Positions 58,275-64,000 of a DNA stretch of 64,000 bases are shown in pieces. Position 1 is the first letter of the stretch, and every line of letters begins with the position of its first letter. The translations under genes and the position numbers were made by a program. Source of the DNA: Anammoximicrobium sp964486845 (GTDB lineage Bacteria > Planctomycetota > Planctomycetia > Pirellulales > Pirellulaceae); contig CAZAQY010000007.1 of NCBI GenBank assembly GCA_964486845.1, positions 17,295-81,294 of the forward strand, in the 5' to 3' direction. The notes under the pieces were generated by a model. That model saw only the letters and a program-made list of their open reading frames with translations. It ran no database searches and was not told the DNA's origin.

Positions 58275-59015
58275 ATGACCGGTAAATCCAAGCGCGAATA
58301 CCATCCCTCGCTGCTGGAAAGCGTCCGGAATACCGAGAAGAAGTTCCTGGCCGGCAAGCGGGACCGTGGGGCGGACCTGGAGAGCGCGGTTCGGGTTTTC
58401 TTGGAGTTCCTGCGAGGTTACGAATCGCTGGATTTCGAGGGCCCCTGTGTGACGGTCTTTGGGTCCGCACGGTTTCCGGAGGATCATCGTTACTATCAGC
58501 TGGCTCGAGCGTTGGGAAAGAGCCTGGCCGAGGCGGGATTCGTCGTCATGACCGGCGGCGGTCCGGGCATTATGGAGGCCGCCAACCGCGGGGCCAAGGA
58601 GGGCGGCGGCTATACGATCGGTTGCAACATCGTTTTGCCCCGCGAACAGCGCCCCAACCCGTATCTGGATAGGTTCGTCGAATTTGATCATTTCTTCGTC
58701 CGCAAAGTCATGTTGGTCAAGTACTCGTGTGCCTTTGTCGTCATGCCGGGCGGATTTGGCACGCTGGACGAGGCCTTCGAGGCCGTGACGTTGATCCAGT
58801 GTGACAAGATCGAACGCTTTCCCGTCGTCGCGATGGGACTGCCGTTCTGGAGCGAGGTATGGGACTTTGTCGAGGAATCGTTGCTCGGCGAGCGGACGAT
58901 TGCACGGGAGGACCTGAAGCTGCTCCATCCGACAGATTCGGTCGACGAAGCGCTGGCGTACATTCGACAAGGTATTCCAGATGACGTCGCGAGTCTGCTG
59001 CCGGGCAGCCAGTGA
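58275..59015 (+). CDS. LOG-family protein (TIGR00730-like; lysine-decarboxylase-like Rossmann fold)
   Basis: I chose ATG 58275 (MTGKSKREYHP) because GGAG is 6 bases upstream; ATG 58263 and GTG 58260 are alternatives. The 246-residue product has VTVFGSARFP, MTGGGPGIMEAANRGA and MPGGFGTLDEAFEAVTLIQ, the PGGxGTxxE motif of LOG-type phosphoribohydrolases that release cytokinin-like bases from nucleotide monophosphates. In bacteria the real substrate may be another nucleotide. It lies 57 bases before a nuclease gene on the same strand. Confidence 0.9.
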   Translation: MTGKSKREYHPSLLESVRNTEKKFLAGKRDRGADLESAVRVFLEFLRGYESLDFEGPCVTVFGSARFPEDHRYYQLARALGKSLAEAGFVVMTGGGPGIMEAANRGAKEGGGYTIGCNIVLPREQRPNPYLDRFVEFDHFFVRKVMLVKYSCAFVVMPGGFGTLDEAFEAVTLIQCDKIERFPVVAMGLPFWSEVWDFVEESLLGERTIAREDLKLLHPTDSVDEALAYIRQGIPDDVASLLPGSQ

Positions 59016-59072
59016 TACGCCCCGCCCTGCAACACCTGTCGCGACGCACCGCAGGCATCAAGGAGATTTCCC

Positions 59073-60467
59073 ATGAAAGTCACGTTACACGGAGCTGCGG
59101 GCGGCGAGGTCACGGGCTCGGCGTATCTGGTCGAGACCTCGCAGGCCCGGCTGTTGATTGATTTCGGCCTGTTCCAGGGTGTGGCCAAGTCCGAGCAACG
59201 GAACCGCCTCCCGCGGGACCTGAACTCCCGCAAACTGGACGCCGTCCTGCTGACCCATGCGCACCTGGACCATTCTGGCCGGCTGCCGATGTTAGTCAAA
59301 GGCCGATTCGACGGGCCGATCTTCGGAACAACGGCGACCGGCGAACTGACCAACCTCATCCTTCGCGACTCGGCCAAAGTCCAGGCTCAGGACTTCGAAC
59401 GGATCAATCGCCGCCGCCAGCGGGCGGGCCAGAAGCAACTGGAACCGCTGTATCGCGTCGAGGATGTGGAAGCCACCATGCCGCTCTTCCGCCCCGTGCC
59501 GTTGAACGACCCGGTGGACGTGGCACCCGGCGTGACCGCGCGGTGGGGCGAAGCCGGCCACATGCTCGGCTCGGCCAGCATTCACTTGACGCTGGCCGAC
59601 GATAGCGGCACGAAGGCGGCCGTTTTCTCCGGCGACTTGGGCCCCAGGAACGCACCGATCCTCAAAGATGCCGAACCGTTCCGCGAAGCCCAAACCGTGT
59701 TTCTGGAATCCACCTATGGCGCCCGCAACCACCGGCCTTTCCAGGAAACCGTGCAGGAATTCCTGGAGGTTCTTCGAACCGCCATCTCCCGCAACGGCAA
59801 GGTGCTGGTCCCGACGTTCGCGGTGGGCCGCGCCCAATTGCTGCTGGTCATCCTGGCCGGCATCTTCCGCCGCAAGTTGCTGCCCAAGTTCCCTGTCTAC
59901 CTGGACAGCCCGATGGCCATCGAGGCGACGCAGATCTACCGGCACCACGCCGAGCTGTTCGACGACGATCTGACTCGAGAAATCAAGGAACACCCGCTGG
60001 AGGAAGACCTCAACACGCTGCAGGCCACGGTCACCGCCGAGGAATCCAAGGCACTAAACCACGTACATGGCCCCTGCCTGATCATGGCCGGCGCCGGGAT
60101 GTGCAACGCCGGACGGATCCTGCACCATCTCCGCCAGAACCTGTGGCGCACGGAGACGCACGTGATTTTTGTCGGCTACCAGGGCGACGGGACGCTTGGC
60201 CGCCGCTTGGTGGACGGCGCTCAGCAGGTTTCCATTTTCGGCGAACGCATCGCCGTCCGCGCCCGCATCCATACGTTGGGCGGATTCAGTGCCCACGCCG
60301 GTCAGGACGACCTGCTGGAATGGTTCAGCGCCGTAGCCCCCTGCCGCCCGCGGCTGATCGTAACGCACGGTGAAGAGAACAACCAACTCGCCCTGGCCGA
60401 GAAGATCCGCGAAAAATATCACTTGCCGGCCGAAATCCCCAGACTCGGCGACGCGATCACGCTGTGA
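59073..60467 (+). CDS. Metallo-beta-lactamase/beta-CASP nuclease (CPSF73/YsH1-like)
   Basis: The 464-residue product has the metal motif THAHLDHSG (about residues 61-69), AGHMLGSASI, FSGDLGPRN and STYGARNHRP, then the beta-CASP insertion and its motifs VPTFAVGRAQ, IMAGAGMCNAGRILHHL and IHTLGGFSAHAGQDD, which identify an RNA-specific hydrolase related to CPSF73 and RNase J. Length is normal. AAGGAG is 8 bases before the ATG. It follows the LOG-family gene closely and is probably co-transcribed. Confidence 0.92.
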   Translation: MKVTLHGAAGGEVTGSAYLVETSQARLLIDFGLFQGVAKSEQRNRLPRDLNSRKLDAVLLTHAHLDHSGRLPMLVKGRFDGPIFGTTATGELTNLILRDSAKVQAQDFERINRRRQRAGQKQLEPLYRVEDVEATMPLFRPVPLNDPVDVAPGVTARWGEAGHMLGSASIHLTLADDSGTKAAVFSGDLGPRNAPILKDAEPFREAQTVFLESTYGARNHRPFQETVQEFLEVLRTAISRNGKVLVPTFAVGRAQLLLVILAGIFRRKLLPKFPVYLDSPMAIEATQIYRHHAELFDDDLTREIKEHPLEEDLNTLQATVTAEESKALNHVHGPCLIMAGAGMCNAGRILHHLRQNLWRTETHVIFVGYQGDGTLGRRLVDGAQQVSIFGERIAVRARIHTLGGFSAHAGQDDLLEWFSAVAPCRPRLIVTHGEENNQLALAEKIREKYHLPAEIPRLGDAITL

Positions 60468-60505
60468 ACGAACGGCAAGCTGGCGGCGTCAAAGTGCCTC
60501 AGCAT

Positions 60506-61753
60506 TCACCGTGCCTCGATGCGGTACAGGTGTGTGCGAGTCCGCAGGAATAGGGCTTTGCCGGCCACGGCGGGCGAGGCCATCGTCTGCTCGCCGTCCA
60601 GGCGGTTCACGGCCAGCACTCTGAAGTGCCGGCCGGGCTCGATCACGGTGGTTACCGCATCGCGGTTGCAGAAATAGATGCGGCCGTCGGCATACAGCGG
60701 CGAGGCGGAGTAGTTGCCCTCGATGCGGTCTTTCCACACTTCCTCACCCGTCCGGGCGCCGACCGCGTACACGATCCCGTCGTCGCTGACCAGGTGCAAC
60801 AGGTCGCCGATCAGCAGCAGCGACGGCTGCCGCGGCATGCCGCGGCGGATGGTCCAGGCCACGTGGCTGCCGGTCACATCGCCTTGGCCGTCCGGACGCA
60901 CGGCCCACAACTCGGGCCGTTCGTAATCGTTGATGAAGAAGATCAGGCCGTGCCCGAACAGCGGCCGAGGGACCATCGACCAGCCGCGGTAGCGGACCTT
61001 CCACAGTTCTTCGCCCGTCCGCGGGTCGTAACCCATCGCCGCCATCGCGCCGGGGCTGATCAGTTGCAGCCGCCCGCCGGAATGAATCACCTGCGGCGTG
61101 CAGAACGCTTTGTGGAGGTTGATCATGTACGGACTGTAGTCGACCGAACGGTTTGTCTTCCAAACCGTCTTGCCCGTGTGCTTGTCGAGGGCGACCACAT
61201 ACTGAACGTCGCGGCCGTCGACGTGGACGATCAGCAGGTTCTCGAACAGGATCGGCGACGACCCGGGGCCTTCGTGGTGGTCGCAATTCAGGTCGCGGCG
61301 CGTCCACAGGATTTGGCCCGTCGCGGTGTTCAGGCAGGCCGTGCCGTACGTGCCGTAATGCGCATAAACGCGGCCCTCCTCGATCGCGGGCGTGGGCGAG
61401 GCGTAGCTGTTCACCACGGCGATGGGCTCCGGATTGGCCGTGTCGAAGATCTTGACGTGGCGGACGATCTTGCCCGTTTCGCGATCGACGCAGACGGCGA
61501 ACATCTGTTTGCCGTCGGGCGTCGCGGTGGTCAGCCAGATCTGCTGGTGCCAGATCACCGGCGAGGACCAGCCGCGGCCTGGAATCTCTGTCTTCCAGGC
61601 CACGTTCTCGGTTTCGCTCCAGGTGACGGGCAGCCCGGTGCTGTCCGCATGCCCGTTGCCCGCCGGGCCGCGGAATTCAGGCCATGTTTCGCCGGCCCGG
61701 ACACAGGCCGCGGTGAGCAAGGCGGATACGAATACCTGAAATGTACGAAGCAT
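60506..61753 (-). CDS. Secreted PQQ-like beta-propeller protein
   Basis: I chose ATG 61753 (MLRTFQVFVSALLTAACVRA), which has GGAGAGGA just upstream and a signal peptide; the open frame to 62029 is non-coding. The 415-residue product opens with ETWPEFRGPAGNGHAD, the typical planctomycete motif of this family, and contains repeats such as LNTATGQILWTRRDLN, LDKHTGKTVWKTNRSV, YDPRTGEELWKVRYRG and VGARTGEEVWKDRIEG. These blades suggest PQQ-dehydrogenase-like or BamB-like folding; many are non-enzymatic. No catalytic Asp can be picked. Confidence 0.9.
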   Translation of the reverse strand: MLRTFQVFVSALLTAACVRAGETWPEFRGPAGNGHADSTGLPVTWSETENVAWKTEIPGRGWSSPVIWHQQIWLTTATPDGKQMFAVCVDRETGKIVRHVKIFDTANPEPIAVVNSYASPTPAIEEGRVYAHYGTYGTACLNTATGQILWTRRDLNCDHHEGPGSSPILFENLLIVHVDGRDVQYVVALDKHTGKTVWKTNRSVDYSPYMINLHKAFCTPQVIHSGGRLQLISPGAMAAMGYDPRTGEELWKVRYRGWSMVPRPLFGHGLIFFINDYERPELWAVRPDGQGDVTGSHVAWTIRRGMPRQPSLLLIGDLLHLVSDDGIVYAVGARTGEEVWKDRIEGNYSASPLYADGRIYFCNRDAVTTVIEPGRHFRVLAVNRLDGEQTMASPAVAGKALFLRTRTHLYRIEAR

Positions 61754-61964
61754 CTGTCCTCTCCATTTGGCTGTGGCCTGATTTGGAAGGCCGACTTTGT
61801 TGTCAGGCCAGCGTTCTCCTGAACCCAATCTGTCGTTATGCTCCAATCCGCCGTCCAAAGCGGTGACAAGGCACCGCACTCCAAAACCTGGCAGCGTGCC
61901 ACGACTCGGCCACGCGCGGGGCGTGTCGCACGCGGCTGAATGAGCCCAGCTGATGGCCGCCCGA

Positions 61965-62843
61965 TCACTCCGTCCCCGACGGTTTGGCCAGTTGTTTCTC
62001 GAACCAGGCCGCCATTTCGCTCGTGGCACGCTTGGCGTCTTCGCCGCTGAAGCCGTGGCCGGCGCCGGAAATCTCGATCAACTGGCTCTTCACGCCTTTC
62101 TCTTGAAACGCGGCATGAATGTCGCGGCTGTGTTTGATCGGCACCAGTTCGTCGGCGTCGCCCGCGATCAGCAAGGTGGGGGCGTCGTCAGGGGTGACGT
62201 GCAATAGGGGCGAGACGCGGGCGGCTTCCTCGACCGGCAAGTCCAAGGCTGGAAACCGATCGTAGGCGGGCAGATGGTCCGGAGCCTTCCAGACCATGAT
62301 CCGCAGATCCGTGGGCGCTACGAAGGCTACCACGGCTTGCACCCGGTTCCCGGCTCGCAAGACCGGGTCCTCCGCTTTCGGGTCGCCCTCGTCCGAGGCC
62401 GTGCCCAACATCAGCGACAGGTGCCCACCGGCGCTGTAGCCGTACACGCCCAATCGCTGCGGATCGACGCCGAACCGCTGGGCGTTGACGCGGATATAAC
62501 GCACCGCGCGGCGGACATCCTCGACCGCTTCCGCAATCCCGAACTTGGGACTGCTGCCGTGCCGGACGGCAAAGACCGTCAAGCCCTTATCGGTCAGCGG
62601 CTTGAACATGCCCTGCGCCTTCTCCGGCGGCTGCCAATGCGAGTACCAGCCGCCGCTGACCATGAACAACACGCCGGCTCCATTTGCTTTCTCGACGGGC
62701 TGGAAGACGTCAAACGTCAGCGCCAATCCAAACTTGTGGCCGTATACCACATCCGGCACGATCTTCACGTCGCCAGCGGCCCGCAGGAGGGGCGTGGAGC
62801 AAGCGCAGAAGAGCAACACAACGGCAATCCGACAAGTACGCAT
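61965..62843 (-). CDS. Secreted esterase/lipase-like alpha/beta hydrolase (BD-FAE type)
   Basis: The 292-residue product from ATG 62843 has a signal peptide (IAVVLLFCACSTPLLRAAG). VSGGWYSHW marks the oxyanion region, GYSAGGHLSLML carries the nucleophile Ser, AGDADELVPIKHS the probable Asp and SGAGHGFSGED the His. The fold matches bacterial feruloyl-esterase-like and carboxylesterase proteins; the true substrate is unknown. AGGA lies upstream. An in-frame extension up to 63104 exists and is described separately. Confidence 0.88.
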   Translation of the reverse strand: MRTCRIAVVLLFCACSTPLLRAAGDVKIVPDVVYGHKFGLALTFDVFQPVEKANGAGVLFMVSGGWYSHWQPPEKAQGMFKPLTDKGLTVFAVRHGSSPKFGIAEAVEDVRRAVRYIRVNAQRFGVDPQRLGVYGYSAGGHLSLMLGTASDEGDPKAEDPVLRAGNRVQAVVAFVAPTDLRIMVWKAPDHLPAYDRFPALDLPVEEAARVSPLLHVTPDDAPTLLIAGDADELVPIKHSRDIHAAFQEKGVKSQLIEISGAGHGFSGEDAKRATSEMAAWFEKQLAKPSGTE

Positions 62844-63104
62844 GGTCCGAATCCTGATCTCTGGAGATTTGTACGGAACTCGTCCTCCGGGACGTCGCCG
62901 CGAGGAAATCCGCCGCACGAAGACCGTATGATACCGCGCTGCCGTCCCAGGCTCCATCAGGCGCACAGGAAACACCAAGCATAATCCGCACACGCCCAGT
63001 AGTAGGCCGAAAAGACCGCCCCATACCAGCACGCGGATGCCGGCGGCGCGCAACGCCGCCCACGCCCAGCGACGAAAACCGCGTTGGCGTGGTTGCATCT
63101 CCAC
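62844..63104 (-). other. In-frame upstream extension of the esterase with a membrane segment
   Basis: 87 codons from ATG 63104 are open and in frame with the esterase: a basic start (MEMQPRQRGFRRWAWAALRA), a strong membrane segment (VLVWGGLFGLLLGVCGLCLV), then FPVRLMEPG and low-complexity Arg/Ser. It looks like the N-terminus of a different membrane-anchored protein, possibly another truncated gene, whose stop was lost. It is unlikely to be part of the esterase, which has its own signal peptide. Confidence 0.4.
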
Positions 63105-63148
63105 GGCTTAGCCTCCGGTCGTCCCCGTCACTCCCCGCCGTGCGCGTC

Positions 63149-63832
63149 CTACCGCCGGGCCGTCTTGAAATGCTGCCAGGTGATGTAGGCCGAATAGACG
63201 AGCACCAGCAGCAGAATCAGCCCCAGCGCGATGTAGGGGCCTTTGCCGTAGTAGAACGGGTCGGAAAAGTGCAGGAACGACCACTTCTTGAAGCCGAGGT
63301 GAAAGAAGAAGGCCGCCAGGATGACGCTGCCGCTGAAGACGTACTTGAGCAACGGCGGCAAGGCACGCTCGTCGCGGGCCGCCAGCACGTGGGCGATGGA
63401 GATCACCACCGCCGCGGCGATCAAGATCCAGCGGGTCGCCGATCCCAGCCCCGGCGTCATGAACGGCGGCAGTTGGGACAGCATGATGATGATGGCCGCG
63501 TACCCGGCCGCCAAGAACGCGACGTGCATCACGTAGGATTCCCGCTCGCCGCCCTCCTCGGTGCCCACCGGCCGGTCCAGCGACCGGTCTTCGGACCGCG
63601 CCACCAGGAACATAATCGCGATGGCCAGCAGGACGCCCGCCAAGATCAGCAGGGTGAACAGGCTCATGACCGGTTCGCCGGCCGCCTCGTCCAACCCACG
63701 CTTCACTTTCATGGCCGACTCCAAGTCCTCGACCGTCTGTGCCCAGAGCGGGCCGCCGGAGAGGAATTGCCAGAGCAACGATCCGCTTGCGATCGCGCTG
63801 ACGCTTGCCCAGATTCGGCCGCTGCCGCCCAT
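63149..63832 (-). CDS. Polytopic membrane protein of unknown function
   Basis: I chose ATG 63832 (MGGSGRIWASVSAIASGS), 7 bases after GGGGGA; the frame is open upstream to 63943. The 227-residue product has a signal-like or membrane N-terminus (residues 8-25), a helical extracytoplasmic stretch with EDLESAMKVKRGLDEAAGEP, and about five further membrane segments (SLFTLLILAGVLLAIAIMFL; MHVAFLAAGYAAIIIMLSQL; WILIAAAVVISIAHVLAA; YVFSGSVILAAFFFHLGF; YIALGLILLLVLVYSAYITW). No family is recognised. Confidence 0.7.
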   Translation of the reverse strand: MGGSGRIWASVSAIASGSLLWQFLSGGPLWAQTVEDLESAMKVKRGLDEAAGEPVMSLFTLLILAGVLLAIAIMFLVARSEDRSLDRPVGTEEGGERESYVMHVAFLAAGYAAIIIMLSQLPPFMTPGLGSATRWILIAAAVVISIAHVLAARDERALPPLLKYVFSGSVILAAFFFHLGFKKWSFLHFSDPFYYGKGPYIALGLILLLVLVYSAYITWQHFKTARR

Positions 63833-63947
63833 CGTCACGTCCCCCGTCAAGGTTTCGCCGCATGGACCTGAGTTGCCAGCCGTCATTGTACCTGATCGCG
63901 TGACGCAATCCAGCACGAAGAAAAGCCCGGCTTCTTCCGGCATTCAG

Positions 63948-63965
63948 CATCGTTCGAGAAATAAC
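63948..63965. repeat. 18-bp dispersed repeat, copy 2
   Basis: Identical to 37953-37970 (CATCGTTCGAGAAATAAC). It is followed after 9 bases by the partial CATCAC-type element. Confidence 0.7.
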
Positions 63966-63974
63966 TGTCGCCTC

Positions 63975-64000
63975 GTCAAAGTAGCCATCACACTCCGTGG
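63975..64000. repeat. Partial copy of the CATCACGC palindromic element at the right edge
   Basis: TCAAAGTAGCCATCAC followed by ACTCCGTGG matches the unit around 34530-34556 (minus strand) except for single-base changes that break the palindrome, and is cut by the window edge. Confidence 0.6.

Noticed and set aside
1..64000. CRISPR arrays, tRNA, rRNA, insertion sequences, prophage genes
   Set aside because: I looked through the gaps between genes and saw no regular direct repeats with spacers, no cloverleaf, no transposase or integrase and no phage structural genes.

Overview
The window looks like a planctomycete chromosome, most likely of the Pirellula/Rhodopirellula group. It is high in GC and encodes a giant secreted protein with an N-terminal LEPR-XLL-like motif, exported PQQ-type beta-propeller and BD-FAE-type hydrolase proteins, Tat-exported sugar-type enzymes, a CsrA paralogue and a selenocysteine-containing SelD. 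One run of exactly 100 N (48482-48581) shows that this is a scaffolded draft. I saw no rRNA, tRNA, CRISPR array, insertion sequence or prophage.

Layout. (a) 1-21774, minus: one open frame of at least 7258 codons that continues past the left edge. It is a giant surface or secreted protein built from a LEPR-XLL-like N-terminus, a degenerate metalloprotease-like segment, PPC domains, parallel beta-helices, a VWA-like domain and a long array of FEFD-type repeats. An 11-G tract lies in its coding strand. (b) 22457-25300: an S9B dipeptidyl peptidase and the remnant of an amidohydrolase. (c) 25591-30018, plus: a three-gene cluster for extracellular sugar breakdown (clan-A glycosidase, beta-helix protein, Tat-exported isomerase-like protein). 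(d) 30159-36763: a double hot-dog dehydratase-like protein, a TadE/G-VWA protein, selD with an in-frame UGA and a SECIS-like hairpin, an acyltransferase, cmk coupled to an alpha/alpha-barrel protein, and a stand-alone GroES-like protein. (e) 37047-38860: two adjacent pseudogenes (sialidase-like, SMP-30-like) with inverted-repeat elements between and beside them. (f) 38886-42490, minus: a tightly overlapped molybdate-type ABC transporter operon with two different substrate-binding lipoproteins. (g) 42872-44303: a methyltransferase-like protein, then a decayed toxin-antitoxin locus fused to the tail of a lost DNA methyltransferase. (h) 44440-48226: a Tat-exported DegT-type aminotransferase, a GH43/32-like propeller protein and a small unknown protein. 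(i) 48400-49913: a restriction-modification-like pair with a sequence gap and a truncated methylase, running into an M23-PKD-cellulase-like fusion (49835-52255). (j) 52314-63832: housekeeping and envelope genes, namely an extended CsrA, a TPR protein, ScpB with a polyacidic tail, AspS, a PIN-TRAM protein, a LOG-family protein, a beta-CASP nuclease, a PQQ propeller, an esterase and a polytopic membrane protein.

Two themes stand out. The first is repeated loss of gene interiors: at least five loci keep the correct ends of a recognisable family but have lost the middle or one end. The second is dispersed palindromic elements in the gaps between genes. The most checkable biological points are the in-frame UGA of selD, the long G tract of the giant gene, and the duplicated binding proteins of the ABC operon.
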